From positions 62,001 to 126,000 of the forward strand of contig NZ_JADDXW010000006.1 in NCBI RefSeq assembly GCF_017183135.1: a stretch of 64,000 bases of DNA. Direction: 5' to 3'. This DNA comes from Aurantimonas marina (GTDB lineage: Bacteria; Pseudomonadota; Alphaproteobacteria; Rhizobiales; Rhizobiaceae). This document shows positions 9,945 through 19,087 of this stretch, one piece after another (position 1 is the stretch's first letter; every line of letters begins with the position of its first letter). The notes under the pieces were generated by a model that had not been told where the DNA came from, searched no databases, and saw only the letters and a list, made by a program, of their open reading frames with translations. The position numbers were made by a program, and so were the translations under genes.

Positions 9945-11396
9945 ATGACCTCTCTTGCCGACGAGGCCCGCCTCGTCCTCGACACCTTCGCCGATCGCAC
10001 GACCGGCCTGTTTCACCCGACCGTGCGTCTCGGCGTCACCGGTTTGTCGCGAGCCGGCAAGACCGTCTTCATCACCGCGCTGGTCCATAACCTCCTGCAT
10101 GGCGGCCGGCTGCCTCTGTTCGGAGCCCAGGCCGGAGGACGCATCCTGCGCAGCTATCTGGAGGAGCAGCCAGACGACGCGGTGCCGCGCTTCCAGTATG
10201 AGGACCATATACGCACGATCCTTGAGGACCGCGCCTGGCCGCAATCGACCCGGGCAATTTCCGAGCTGCGACTGACGATCGAATATGAATCGGCCTCGGG
10301 CTGGTCGCGAATGTTTTCCGGTGGGCGGCTATCGATCGATATCGTCGACTATCCGGGCGAATGGCTGCTCGACCTGCCGCTGCTCGACAAGGATTTTGCG
10401 ACCTTCTCGACTGAGGCGATCGCGCGTGCCAAGCTTCCGTCGCGTCGCCATCTCGCCCAGGATTATCTCGCGCTTCTGGAAACGACCGATCTTGCCGCGC
10501 CCGCCACCGAGCCGATAGCCCAGGCCTTGCACGCCACCTTCGCCAAATATCTGACAGCCTGTCGCGCCGACAGGACGGCGCTGTCGACATTGCCGCCGGG
10601 GCGATTCCTGATGCCGGGCGACCTCGAAGGCTCCCCCGCCCTTACCTTCGCTCCGCTGCCAGTCGAGCCCGGCCACACCTATCCGAAGGGCTCGCTCGCG
10701 ACTCTGCTGGCGCGGCGCTACGAGGCCTACAAGACGGTGGTGGTGAAACCCTTCTTCCGCGAGCATTTCGCCCGGCTCGACCGCCAGATCCTGCTCGTCG
10801 ACGTGATGCAGGCGATCAATGCCGGGCCCGAGGCCGTCCGCGACTTGGAAAGCGCCCTCGCCGACATCCTCGCCTGCTTCCGCCCCGGCCGCTCGAGTTG
10901 GCTCGGATCGTTCCTGACAAGGCGGATCGATCGCATCCTCGTTGCCGCGACCAAGGCCGACCATCTCCACCGCGACAGCCATCGCAGGCTCGAGTCGATC
11001 GTTCGCCGAATGCTCGACGACGCCATCGCGCGCGCCAATTTCTCCGGCGCCCGAACCGATGTTCTCGCCCTTGCCGCGATCCGGGCGACCCGCGAAGCGA
11101 GCGTCGACGACCGCGGCGACACGCTGCCCGTTATCGTCGGCACCCCCGCGGCCGGCGAGACGATCGGCGACGAAACCTTCGACGGCAAGACCGAAACGGC
11201 GATTTTTCCCGGCGATCTGCCCGCCGATCCGGCGCGGCTGTTCGTCGACAGCGGCGGCGGCGCAGCGGACCCGATCCGGTTCGTGCGGTTCAAGCCGCCA
11301 AAACTCGAACGCGACGCGGCCGGGATGACGCTGTCGCTACCGCATATCCGGCTCGACCGGGCCCTCGAATTCCTGTTGGGAGATCGCCTGGCATGA
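9945..11396 (+). CDS. YcjX-family P-loop NTPase (DUF463)
   Basis: 483 residues. The P-loop is in the GLSRAGKTVFITALVHNLLHGG stretch near residues 30-50, typical of the YcjX/DUF463 family; the DYPGEWLLDLPLL segment follows the family's putative Walker B region and VAATKADHLH resembles the NKxD guanine-specificity motif. The function is not established; in enterobacteria ycjX and ycjF are phage-shock neighbours. Here too the next gene is ycjF-like and overlaps by four bases (ATGA), so the pair is translationally coupled. Confidence 0.9.
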   Translation: MTSLADEARLVLDTFADRTTGLFHPTVRLGVTGLSRAGKTVFITALVHNLLHGGRLPLFGAQAGGRILRSYLEEQPDDAVPRFQYEDHIRTILEDRAWPQSTRAISELRLTIEYESASGWSRMFSGGRLSIDIVDYPGEWLLDLPLLDKDFATFSTEAIARAKLPSRRHLAQDYLALLETTDLAAPATEPIAQALHATFAKYLTACRADRTALSTLPPGRFLMPGDLEGSPALTFAPLPVEPGHTYPKGSLATLLARRYEAYKTVVVKPFFREHFARLDRQILLVDVMQAINAGPEAVRDLESALADILACFRPGRSSWLGSFLTRRIDRILVAATKADHLHRDSHRRLESIVRRMLDDAIARANFSGARTDVLALAAIRATREASVDDRGDTLPVIVGTPAAGETIGDETFDGKTETAIFPGDLPADPARLFVDSGGGAADPIRFVRFKPPKLERDAAGMTLSLPHIRLDRALEFLLGDRLA

Positions 11397-12505
11397 GCAA
11401 CGACGAGAGCCCACGCCCCGGCCGGCGTCCCGGCGCCTATCGCCTGGAAGAGGCGGGCATCCCCCGCACCGACCGGGACCAAAAAACCGCTGCGCCGGGA
11501 CGATCCCCGCGCGCGATCGATGATCTGGCGCGGATCACCATCGAGCCGGACGACGCCATCGAGCAGGAGGCGATCGTGGAGCTTGAGATCGAGCAGACGG
11601 CGCGGCGGCGCCACGGCTTCTCCTTCGGCAAATTGTTCCTCGGCGCCCTCGGGATTCTCGTCTCGCTCGGCGTCGGCCTCGCGGTCGACAGCCTGGTCCG
11701 GGATCTGTTCGCCCGGTCACAGTGGCTCGGATGGGCGGCGCTCGTTGTTGCCATCCTGCTCGTCGTCGGCGCGCTTGGCGTGGCCCTGCGGGAAATCATC
11801 GGCCTGATGCGGCTGGCCGCCGTCGACCGGGAGCGCCAGGCCGCGCTTTCGGCCTACGAGGCCAATTCCGCTGCCGACGCCAAGACGGTCGTCCGGACCC
11901 TGACCACGCTCTTGTCCGATAGGCCCGCGACGGCCCACGGACGGGCGCGGATGGCCGAACTCGAGGACGAGGTGATCGACGGCGCCGATCTCATCGCGCT
12001 CGCTGAACGCGAGATTGTGGTGCCTTTGGACGCCAAGGCCCGCGCCCTCGTTCTCGTCTCGGCCAAACGGGTATCGGTCGTCACCGCCGTCAGCCCGAAA
12101 GCGCTGGTCGACGTCGCCTATGTGCTGTTCGAAACCGTCAAGCTCATCCGCCACATGTCGGAGCTCTACGGCGCCCGGCCGGGCACGCTCGGCCTGGTGC
12201 GGTTGACCCGCGACGTGGTGGCGCATCTGGCGGTCACCGGAACGATCGCGATCGGCGACGGCGTCATGCAGCAGCTGCTCGGCCACGGGGTGGCGGCAAA
12301 GCTGTCGGCGCGGCTCGGCGAAGGCGTCGTCAACGGGCTCTTGACCGCCCGGGTCGGCCTTGCCGCGATGGATCTCTGCCGGCCCCTGCCCTTCCTGCGG
12401 GTTCGCCGGCCCTCGATCGGCGACGTCCTCGGCGATCTCACCGCGATCGGCGCGATTCGACCGTCCCGGTCGGCCTCGGACGACACGCAGCGCGACAAAT
12501 CGTGA
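11393..12505 (+). CDS. YcjF-like DUF697/TIGR01620 membrane protein
   Basis: About 370 residues from ATG 11393, which overlaps the ycjX-like stop. After a basic, Pro-rich N-terminus come two membrane helices (LFLGALGILVSLGVGLAVDS and LGWAALVVAILLVVGALGVAL regions), then a long soluble part with YcjF features (VVPLDAKARALVLVSAKRVSVVTAVSP and GDGVMQQLLGHGVAAKLSARLGEGVVNGLLTARVG regions), which belong to DUF697. Inner-membrane partner of the preceding P-loop protein by context; molecular role unknown. Confidence 0.87.
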   Translation: MSNDESPRPGRRPGAYRLEEAGIPRTDRDQKTAAPGRSPRAIDDLARITIEPDDAIEQEAIVELEIEQTARRRHGFSFGKLFLGALGILVSLGVGLAVDSLVRDLFARSQWLGWAALVVAILLVVGALGVALREIIGLMRLAAVDRERQAALSAYEANSAADAKTVVRTLTTLLSDRPATAHGRARMAELEDEVIDGADLIALAEREIVVPLDAKARALVLVSAKRVSVVTAVSPKALVDVAYVLFETVKLIRHMSELYGARPGTLGLVRLTRDVVAHLAVTGTIAIGDGVMQQLLGHGVAAKLSARLGEGVVNGLLTARVGLAAMDLCRPLPFLRVRRPSIGDVLGDLTAIGAIRPSRSASDDTQRDKS

Positions 12506-12588
12506 AGACCGCGGCAAGGCTTGATTAACCCTTCCGGGCGATAAAGGCAGCCTGATACAGGCACCCCATCTGCCAGGAAGGCTCGCCC

Positions 12589-13122
12589 ATGTCCCGCATG
12601 CTGACCGTCGGTCTCGCTTTCGCCATCGCCGCCGGTTCGGCACTGGCGACGCCTGCCCTCGCCGAACCGGACGAGGCGTTCTTCCGCCAGGTCGTCGGCC
12701 AGTGGTCGGGCCCCGGCGAGATCGTCGCCGGCAAGTACAAGGGCACCAAGTTCGTCTGCGACTTCGCCGGCTCCCAGCATCCGAGAAAGCTCGGCATGGA
12801 ACTGGACGGCTCCTGCCGCGTCGGCATGTTCTCGCAGCCGATGCGGGCCGAGGTGGTGCGTTCCGGCAAAAGCTACACCGGTGCCTTCCAGGACGGCGCC
12901 AAGGGCAAGGGGCTCGACATCGTCTCAGGCAATGTCGACGGCGACCGCATCGTCGTCGGCCTCGACCGCAAGCAGCTCAAGGGCGCCATGATCGCCCGCC
13001 TCGACGGCGCCGGCGCGATGGCGATCACCGTCTCGGTGCGGGTCGCCTCGGAACTCGTGCCGGTGATCGGCATGAATCTGAAACGCACCGGCGGCACGCG
13101 CCAGAGCGCGCTGGTGAAGTAG
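12589..13122 (+). CDS. Secreted hypothetical protein
   Basis: 177 residues starting with a clear Sec signal peptide (MSRMLTVGLAFAIAAG, cleavage expected after ATPALA). The mature part begins EPDEAFFRQVVGQWSGPGEIVAGKYKGTKF, a lipocalin-like opening (V-x-G-x-W-S-G-P-G-E-I-V) often seen in periplasmic proteins of alphaproteobacteria, and continues as predicted beta strands. AGGAAGG lies eight bases before the ATG. No catalytic motif was recognised; periplasmic location is a safe inference, function is unknown. Confidence 0.8.
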   Translation: MSRMLTVGLAFAIAAGSALATPALAEPDEAFFRQVVGQWSGPGEIVAGKYKGTKFVCDFAGSQHPRKLGMELDGSCRVGMFSQPMRAEVVRSGKSYTGAFQDGAKGKGLDIVSGNVDGDRIVVGLDRKQLKGAMIARLDGAGAMAITVSVRVASELVPVIGMNLKRTGGTRQSALVK

Positions 13123-13198
13123 GCGGGGGTTGCGGAAGACTGTTTGGTATCAGCTAATATGAAATAGAAATGCTAAATCTGCTTCATGGAGCAGCCAG

Positions 13199-13238
13199 CC
13201 ATAGCAATTAGCATATTGCAAAAAGATAATTGCTATGG
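13199..13238. repeat. 12-bp perfect inverted repeat upstream of the HTH gene
   Basis: Arms CCATAGCAATTA (13199-13210) and TAATTGCTATGG (13227-13238) are perfectly complementary around a 16-base A+T-rich loop, ending 34 bases before the next start codon. A shorter nested pair (GCAAT/ATTGC) lies within. It may be an operator for an autoregulated HTH protein or a 5' leader hairpin. Confidence 0.6.
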
Positions 13239-13272
13239 CATGGTGCGCGTCTCACCAACAAGGAGTGCTCCC

Positions 13273-13512
13273 ATGTCAGCACACGACGTTTTCAAGATGA
13301 TCCGCCATGCTATCGATACGGCTCCCCGCAATGGTTACGTAGCCGAGCTTCATCTTCAAGTGCTCAAATACGCGGATGATTTGGAGGGCACATCGGGAAA
13401 GGACTTTTGCGCCGCCCTCGATCTCAACAAGTCGTGGGGGACTGAATTCGCTAAGATGAAGAAGATTTCGGGAAGGCTTCGGGACGCAGGGCTTAACCCC
13501 GCAAAGATATGA
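13273..13512 (+). CDS. Small HTH-like protein
   Basis: 79 residues. Residues about 40-73 (TSGKDFCAALDLNKSWGTEF onwards to SGRLRDAGLNP) look like a helix-turn-helix-like fold of the kind annotated as HTH-like in rhizobia. The start at 13273 is supported by AAGGAG at good spacing; an earlier ATG at 13186 lacks one. The surrounding DNA is visibly richer in A and T than its neighbours, suggesting recent acquisition. DNA binding is a guess from the fold impression; the perfect inverted repeat just upstream is a plausible target. Confidence 0.65.
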   Translation: MSAHDVFKMIRHAIDTAPRNGYVAELHLQVLKYADDLEGTSGKDFCAALDLNKSWGTEFAKMKKISGRLRDAGLNPAKI

Positions 13513-13531
13513 GCCTCAGACGTTGAAGCAG

Positions 13532-13939
13532 CTACGCGGAGGAATGTTCTATGAACGCTTGCGGCCGGTGCCGCTCCTCGTTGTAGAGCGTCTCTACGAT
13601 CTTCCACTTTCCCGGCATTAGAACGGCGTCTTTGACCACACGCCCCCCCTCACCGAGAATTTTGTTACCTCGTTGACGGAGCAAAATCAGCCTGATTTCC
13701 GTACCGACCTGCATGTTGCCGACTTCCCATTGGGTCTTTAGGTTGCCGTGGTTTGTGAGTGGCCGAAAGATCGAAAATCGGCCCTTACCGTCATTTGCGT
13801 CGATCCAAGAGGTTGCGACGATCTGACCATCTTCGGTCACACCCCCCCAAAAGCCTCGTGCAGTCGCGGTGCGAACACCGGCAGATATTAGTGCCTCATG
13901 ATATTTTTGAAACGGCGGCAGTTTAAATGGGATTTCCAT
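13532..13939 (-). CDS. Hypothetical protein in A+T-richer islet
   Basis: A product of about 135 residues that I do not recognise. It begins MEIPFKLPPFQKYHEALISAG and contains GGVTEDGQIVATSWIDANDGKGRF, then NLKTQWEVGNMQVGTEIRLI, then a C-terminal part mentioning no known motif; there is no signal peptide or membrane helix. GGAGAG lies four bases before ATG 13937-13939, so that start is preferred over the ATG five codons upstream. A TTGACA box sits 60 bases upstream. It converges on the small HTH-like gene with a 19-base gap, and codon use is less GC-biased than in flanking genes. Confidence 0.6.
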   Translation of the reverse strand: MEIPFKLPPFQKYHEALISAGVRTATARGFWGGVTEDGQIVATSWIDANDGKGRFSIFRPLTNHGNLKTQWEVGNMQVGTEIRLILLRQRGNKILGEGGRVVKDAVLMPGKWKIVETLYNEERHRPQAFIEHSSA

Positions 13940-13975
13940 AGCTCTCTCCGGCATGTCTATGTCTTGTGTATGACG

Positions 13976-14004
13976 TCACTATGCCTACGAGCAGTCTGTG
14001 TCAA
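13976..14004 (-). promoter_or_regulatory. Candidate promoter of the islet gene
   Basis: On the minus strand a perfect TTGACA (-35, 13999-14004) is followed after 17 bases by TAGTGA (13976-13981), a poor -10 match. The distance to the start codon (about 40 bases) is reasonable. GTCTATG occurs on both sides (around 13955 and 14005 on the plus strand), a possible pair of operator half-sites. Confidence 0.35.
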
Positions 14005-14049
14005 GTCTATGCAATGTGGATGGAGGCGGTCACGATCAGCCCATGGATT

Positions 14050-14077
14050 TGAAACGGAATCATAGTATTCTGTTTCA
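14050..14077. repeat. Imperfect palindrome between islet gene and folK
   Basis: Arms TGAAACGGAAT (14050-14060) and ATTCTGTTTCA (14067-14077) pair with one mismatch around loop CATAGT. No T-run follows, so it looks more like an operator or a boundary element of the islet than a terminator. Confidence 0.45.
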
Positions 14078-14124
14078 GACATACCTCGCCCGAAATGCCC
14101 TTGCCCCGCGCCGGCCTCCTTTCC

Positions 14125-14643
14125 TCAGCGCCCGTCGCCCTCGTCCCGCCACCACTCCCCATCCTCGCTCGCCTGTTCGATCCCCTCGCGCTCGACCCGC
14201 GCGGCCCATTCCGCCACCGTGCGTTCCCCAAAGACCAAATCCGGCGCGATGTCGGCGAGCGGCACGATGACGAAGGCCCGCTCGCTCACGCGCGGGTGCG
14301 GCAGGGTCAGCGCCGCGTCCTCGTAAGGCATCCCGTCATAATCGAGCACGTCGAGATCCAGCGTGCGCGGCCCCCAGCGCTCGCGCCGCTCGCGCTTGAA
14401 CGCCCGCTCCGTCTCAAGACAAAGATCGAGGACCTCGCGAGGCCCCAGCGTCGTCTCGATCGCGGCACAGGCGTTGAAGAAGAAGGGCTGGTCGGTGATG
14501 CCCCAGGGCGGCGTGCGATAAAGCCGCGAGACGGCGGCGATCCGCGTATCGTCGCGCGCGTCGATCCGGCGCAGCGCCGCCGCCATCGTCCTTGCCGGAT
14601 CGCCGATATTGCCGCCGAGACCGAGAGTGGCTCTCGCCGTCAC
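14125..14643 (-). CDS. folK: 2-amino-4-hydroxy-6-hydroxymethyldihydropteridine pyrophosphokinase
   Basis: HPPK transfers pyrophosphate from ATP to 6-hydroxymethyl-7,8-dihydropterin in folate synthesis. 172 residues with the family signatures: LGLGGNIGDPARTM near the N-terminus, YRTPPWGITDQPFFFNACAAIET, and the HPPK signature RWGPRTLDLDVLDYDG that carries the Mg2+-binding DLD aspartates, then PHPRVSERAFVIVPLADIAPD. A short charged C-terminal tail is extra. It overlaps folP by four bases (ATGA), so the two are co-translated; folB, often between them, is absent here. Confidence 0.97.
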   Translation of the reverse strand: MTARATLGLGGNIGDPARTMAAALRRIDARDDTRIAAVSRLYRTPPWGITDQPFFFNACAAIETTLGPREVLDLCLETERAFKRERRERWGPRTLDLDVLDYDGMPYEDAALTLPHPRVSERAFVIVPLADIAPDLVFGERTVAEWAARVEREGIEQASEDGEWWRDEGDGR

Positions 14644-15500
14644 CAGCGTTCGCCCTTCATCGCCCGGCGCATGGCGTCGGTAATCCGCAGCGCGTCCCGG
14701 TTGGCCGGCACGTTGTGAACACGAAAGATGTCGGCGCCGCGCTCGCGCAAAAGCGCGCTGGTCGCCGCCGTCGCGATGTCCGGCTCGGGGTCCTCGCTTC
14801 CCACCGCGCCACGCACGAAGCGCTTGCGCGAGGTCCCGACGAGAAGCGGGAAGCCGAGCGCCTTCATTTCGTCCAGGCGGGCCAGCACCATCAGATTCTC
14901 CGGCCCGTCCTTGGCGAAGCCGAAGCCGGGATCGAGGACGATCGCCGCATCCGCCACGCCAGCCTTACGGGCAATCGCCAGCGACCTTTTCAAAAACAGA
15001 AACTGGTCCTCGATCACGTCCGGCAGCTTCTCGCGCTCGCGGCCGGTGTGCATCAGGCAGAGCCCGGCGCCGGTTTCCGCCGCGACCTTTGCGATGCCCT
15101 CGTCCTTCTGGGCGCCCCATACGTCGTTGACGATATGCGCGCCGGCCGTCACGGCCATCTGCGCGGTTTCAGAGCGGTAGGTGTCGACCGAAATGAGACA
15201 GCCAGAACGGCGCACCAATTCCTCGATCACCGGCATGATCCGCCGCTGCTCCTCGGCGGCGTCGATGGGCGTCGCGCCGGGCCGGGTCGATTCGCCGCCG
15301 ATGTCGACGATGGCGGCGCCTTCCTCGACCATCTTGAGCGACTCCGCGACCGCCGCCTCGACGCTGGCGTAACGCCCCCCGTCGGAAAAACTGTCGGGCG
15401 TCGCGTTGAGCACGCCCATGATGTGCGCGGTCCCGCCAAGATCGAGACTGCGGCCATGGGCCACATGCCAGACGCCTCCGCGTGGTTCGATCAGGTCCAT
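14640..15500 (-). CDS. folP: Dihydropteroate synthase
   Basis: Condenses the pterin pyrophosphate made by FolK with p-aminobenzoate to give dihydropteroate; the target of sulfonamides. 286 residues from ATG 15498-15500, which is preceded by GGAGCTGAA. Motifs seen: MGVLNATPDSFSDGG (first DHPS signature), VDIGGESTRPGA (second), ISVDTYR, HIVNDVWG, CLMHTG, ILDPGFGFAKDGPENL, and PLLVGTSRKRF in the C-terminal phosphate-binding part. The reading frame is open upstream but that part is unlike any DHPS, so the shorter start is chosen. Confidence 0.97.
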   Translation of the reverse strand: MDLIEPRGGVWHVAHGRSLDLGGTAHIMGVLNATPDSFSDGGRYASVEAAVAESLKMVEEGAAIVDIGGESTRPGATPIDAAEEQRRIMPVIEELVRRSGCLISVDTYRSETAQMAVTAGAHIVNDVWGAQKDEGIAKVAAETGAGLCLMHTGREREKLPDVIEDQFLFLKRSLAIARKAGVADAAIVLDPGFGFAKDGPENLMVLARLDEMKALGFPLLVGTSRKRFVRGAVGSEDPEPDIATAATSALLRERGADIFRVHNVPANRDALRITDAMRRAMKGERW

Positions 15501-15721
15501 TTCAGCTCCGGTCCGTGAATCCCTTGGCTCTGTCGGTAGCGCCTGACAATCTTTCGCGCAATTATGTGCGCGCCTCGCAAGGGTGGTCGAGTCGGGTCCA
15601 GCACGTTGACCGGGCCGGCCGAATGATGAACGGGTGATCCGGCGTCGATGGTGACCACGCTGAGTACGAGCCTGCGTGCGACGGCCGCCGTGCCGACAAT
15701 TCTGTGACGAAAGCAGCTTGC

Positions 15722-16492
15722 ATGGAACTTTCCGCAATCAAGCACTGGATCAGTGCCCGGGTCGAATTGACAACCCTCATCGCCGCGCTTCTCATCGCCG
15801 CATCGATCTGGGGCTTCGTCTCGGTCGCCGGCGAGGTGGTGGAGGGCGACACCAAGGGCTTCGACGCCGAGATCCTGCTGTCGCTGCGCAATCCGGCCGA
15901 TGCCTCCGACCCGCTCGGCCCGCGCTGGGCCGAGGAGTTCGGCCGCGACATGACCGCCTTCGGCGGCACCGGCGTACTCATTCTGGTGACGGTGTTCGCG
16001 GGTGGCTTCCTGTGGATGCAGGGAAACCGCCGTTCGATGCTGATGGTCGTCGCGGCGATCGGCAGCGGCTTTCTGATGAGCCAGCTCCTGAAATACGGCT
16101 TCGACCGCCCTCGGCCCTCGCTCGTCCCGCACGGTTCCTTCGTCTACACGGCGAGTTTTCCCAGCGGTCACGCGATGATGTCCGCGGTCACCTATCTGAC
16201 CTTGGCGATCCTCGTCGCCCGCGTCCAGTCGAAGCGGCGTGTGCGCGCCTTTTTGATCAGCGTAGCGGTGTTCCTGACGGTCCTCGTCGGGGTCAGCCGG
16301 GTCTATCTTGGCGTGCACTGGCCGTCCGACGTGCTGGCCGGCTGGACGGCGGGCGCCGCCTGGGCGGTCGGCTGGTGGATGATCGCCAGATGGCTGGAAT
16401 CGCGTGGCGCGGTGGAGTCCGAACCGCCCGAGACGGTGGAGGCCGACGACGTTGATCGGGATCCGCAGCGATCGCACGCCCCCGTCAACTGA
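15722..16492 (+). CDS. PAP2-family membrane phosphatase
   Basis: About 256 residues with several membrane helices and the three PAP2 motifs: KYGFDRPRP (motif 1, K-x6-RP), PSGHAMM (motif 2, catalytic acid His) and SRVYLGVHWPSDV (motif 3, nucleophile His). Enzymes of this family hydrolyse lipid phosphates such as undecaprenyl pyrophosphate or phosphatidate on the outer face of the inner membrane. Substrate cannot be told. Start ambiguous: ATG 15722 or an in-frame GTG at 15704; neither has a strong ribosome binding site. A short acidic C-terminal tail follows the last helix. Confidence 0.88.
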   Translation: MELSAIKHWISARVELTTLIAALLIAASIWGFVSVAGEVVEGDTKGFDAEILLSLRNPADASDPLGPRWAEEFGRDMTAFGGTGVLILVTVFAGGFLWMQGNRRSMLMVVAAIGSGFLMSQLLKYGFDRPRPSLVPHGSFVYTASFPSGHAMMSAVTYLTLAILVARVQSKRRVRAFLISVAVFLTVLVGVSRVYLGVHWPSDVLAGWTAGAAWAVGWWMIARWLESRGAVESEPPETVEADDVDRDPQRSHAPVN

Positions 16493-16698
16493 GCATCGCG
16501 AGGACGAGCCGCCGCAATGTCCCGACGAAGCCGCGGCATCTTGACTGTGCATGGTGTCGGCAAGTTTGCCGCCATCGCACCGCCGAGGCTTGCAGACGTC
16601 GCGTCGCTATGGAATTGATCATGCCCTGCGACGCGCGTTCCTGACAGCTCACGCGTCGGCCGGACACGGCGAACCCAGCACCGGAACACGGGCGGACC

Positions 16699-17616
16699 AT
16701 GGAATATTTTCTCCAGCAGTTGATCAACGGGATCACCCTTGGGTCGATCTACGGCCTGATCGCCATCGGCTATACGATGGTCTACGGCATCATCGGCATG
16801 ATCAATTTCGCCCACGGCGAAATCTTCATGATCGGCTCCTTCATCGCGCTGACCGTGTTCCTCCTGCTCGCGGCGATCGGCATCACCTTCCTGCCCTTGG
16901 TGCTGGTGATCATGCTGGCCGTCGCCATGCTGCTCACGGCGCTCTGGGGCTGGACCATCGAGCGGGTGGCCTACCGGCCGTTGCGCGGCTCGTTCCGGCT
17001 GGCCCCGCTAATCACCGCCATCGGCATGTCGATTTTCCTGCAGAACTTCGTCCAGATCACGCAAGGCGCGCGGGTCAAGCCGCTGCCGCCGCAGATCCGG
17101 GGCGGGATTACCCTGCTCGATGGTCCCGGCGGCATCGTCGTGCAGATCTCCTACATGCAGATCATCATCATCGCGACGACCATCGTCCTGATGGCGGCCT
17201 TCTCGCTGGTCATTTCGCGCACATCGCTCGGGCGCCAACAGCGCGCCTGCGAGCAGGACCAGAAAATGGCCTCGCTGCTCGGCGTCAACGTCGACCGCAC
17301 GATCTCGCTGACCTTCGTGATGGGCGCCACCCTCGCCGCCGTCGCCGGCATGATGTACCTGCTCTATTACGGTGTCATCGACTTCTACATCGGCTTCGTC
17401 GCCGGCGTGAAAGCCTTCACCGCGGCCGTACTCGGCGGCATCGGCTCCATGCCGGGCGCCATGCTCGGCGGTCTGGCCATCGGCCTGATCGAGACGTTCT
17501 GGTCGGGCTATTTCTCGGTAGAATACAAGGACGTCGCGGCCTTCTCCATTCTAGCGATCGTCCTGATCTTCATGCCGTCCGGCCTGCTTGGCCGGCCGGA
17601 AGTCGAGAAGGTCTGA
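16699..17616 (+). CDS. livH: Branched-chain amino acid ABC transporter permease LivH
   Basis: 305-residue inner-membrane permease with about eight hydrophobic segments. The N-terminus ([36 protein letters not shown]) is the family's best-conserved block, and the EAA-like cytoplasmic loop region ([25 protein letters not shown]) contacts the ATPases. Pairs with LivM to import leucine, isoleucine and valine or related ligands. It is the first gene of a tight operon livHMGF; the gap to livM is four bases. Confidence 0.95.
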   Translation: MEYFLQQLINGITLGSIYGLIAIGYTMVYGIIGMINFAHGEIFMIGSFIALTVFLLLAAIGITFLPLVLVIMLAVAMLLTALWGWTIERVAYRPLRGSFRLAPLITAIGMSIFLQNFVQITQGARVKPLPPQIRGGITLLDGPGGIVVQISYMQIIIIATTIVLMAAFSLVISRTSLGRQQRACEQDQKMASLLGVNVDRTISLTFVMGATLAAVAGMMYLLYYGVIDFYIGFVAGVKAFTAAVLGGIGSMPGAMLGGLAIGLIETFWSGYFSVEYKDVAAFSILAIVLIFMPSGLLGRPEVEKV

Positions 17617-17620
17617 GACG

Positions 17621-19087
17621 ATGGCCAACACCACGTCATCAACGCTCTCCAACCTGCCGGAAGGCGCCGAGCGCGAATCCGAGGAACGCCGCGAGGCGAT
17701 GCGCGGCGAGACTCCCTTCGTGGAGGCACCGCGAAGCGACAGCCGCCTCGTCGCCTCGCTGAAGGAAGCGGGCATCACCGCGGCCATTGTCGCCGGGTTG
17801 ACGATCGTCTTCTTCGCCTTTCGCAGCGACATTGCGACCGGCGGCCTCGACCTCCTTGCCCGTCCGATGCTCTGGCTCAGCTGGATCGCCATCGCCTTTG
17901 TCGGGCGGTTCCTGCTGTCCTACTTCCTGTTCAAGGCCGAACGGCCGATCTCGGGCTATTTCAAGCGGACGAAGAGCGCGTCGGCGACCACCGGCGGCCT
18001 TCCGCTTGGCCAGATCGTGGGCATCCTTTTGCTCCTCGTCGCTTTCACCCTGCCGTTCCTGCTCGACACGTTTCTTCCGAGCCAGAACCGCTATCTGCTC
18101 GATCTGGCGATTCTCATCCTCACCTATGTGATGCTGGGCTGGGGTCTGAATATCGTGGTCGGCCTCGCCGGCCTGCTCGATCTTGGCTATGTCGCCTTCT
18201 ATGCCGTCGGCGCCTATTCCTTCGCGCTCCTGTCGACGAATTTCGGGCTCGGCTTCTGGGTCTGCCTGCCGATGGCAGGGCTGTTCGCGGCAATGTGGGG
18301 CGTCATGCTCGGCTTCCCGGTGCTGCGCCTGCGCGGCGATTATCTGGCGATCGTGACCCTGGCCTTCGGCGAGATCATCCGCATCGTCCTGCTCAACTGG
18401 TACGAATTCACCGGCGGGCCGAACGGCCTTCTTGGTATCCCGAAACCGACCCTGTTCGGCCTTGAGTTTTCACGCGGAGAAGGCTCCTTCTCTGACTTCT
18501 TCGGCCTCGAATACAGCTCGGTGCAGCGCTTCATCTTCCTCTATTACATCATCCTGGCGCTGGCGCTGCTGACCAATTTCGTCACCCTCAGGCTGCGCAA
18601 GCTACCCGTCGGCCGTGCCTGGGAAGCGCTGCGCGAGGACGAGATCGCCTGTCGCTCCCTCGGCATCAACACCGTCAACGTCAAGCTGACCGCCTTCGCC
18701 ACAGGCGCGATGTTCGGCGGCTTCGCCGGCTCGTTCTTCGCGGCGCGCCAGGGCTTCATCTCGCCCGAGAGCTTCACCTTCATCGAATCGGCGATCATCC
18801 TCGCCATCGTCGTGCTGGGTGGTCTCGGCTCGCAGCTCGGCGTGGTCATCGCCTCGGTGGTAATGATCGGCGGCATCGAACTCTTGCGAAACCTGACAGC
18901 GCTGCAGGCCGTGTTCGGCAGCGATTTCGATCCCACCCAATACCGGATGCTGATCTTCGGCCTGGCCATGGTGGGCATCATGGTCTGGAAGCCGCGCGGC
19001 CTGATCTCATCCCGCTCGCCGTCCGTCTTCTATAAGCAGAAGAAGAAGATCGGCGCCGATCTTGTCGCCCAGGGCGAGGGTCACTGA
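17621..19087 (+). CDS. livM: Branched-chain amino acid ABC transporter permease LivM
   Basis: Second permease subunit, about 488 residues from ATG 17621. The first 150 residues form a hydrophilic start plus two or three extra membrane helices, as in the enlarged LivM of many alphaproteobacteria. The conserved core includes [39 protein letters not shown], the [21 protein letters not shown] stretch, and the coupling loop [23 protein letters not shown]. Its final base is shared with the livG start (ATGATG region), indicating coupling. Confidence 0.95.
   Translation: MANTTSSTLSNLPEGAERESEERREAMRGETPFVEAPRSDSRLVASLKEAGITAAIVAGLTIVFFAFRSDIATGGLDLLARPMLWLSWIAIAFVGRFLLSYFLFKAERPISGYFKRTKSASATTGGLPLGQIVGILLLLVAFTLPFLLDTFLPSQNRYLLDLAILILTYVMLGWGLNIVVGLAGLLDLGYVAFYAVGAYSFALLSTNFGLGFWVCLPMAGLFAAMWGVMLGFPVLRLRGDYLAIVTLAFGEIIRIVLLNWYEFTGGPNGLLGIPKPTLFGLEFSRGEGSFSDFFGLEYSSVQRFIFLYYIILALALLTNFVTLRLRKLPVGRAWEALREDEIACRSLGINTVNVKLTAFATGAMFGGFAGSFFAARQGFISPESFTFIESAIILAIVVLGGLGSQLGVVIASVVMIGGIELLRNLTALQAVFGSDFDPTQYRMLIFGLAMVGIMVWKPRGLISSRSPSVFYKQKKKIGADLVAQGEGH

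Noticed and set aside
14050-14077. General stress (EcfG-type) promoter because of GGAAT and GTT elements
   Set aside because: The pattern GGAAC with a correctly spaced GTT is not met; the palindrome explains these bases.
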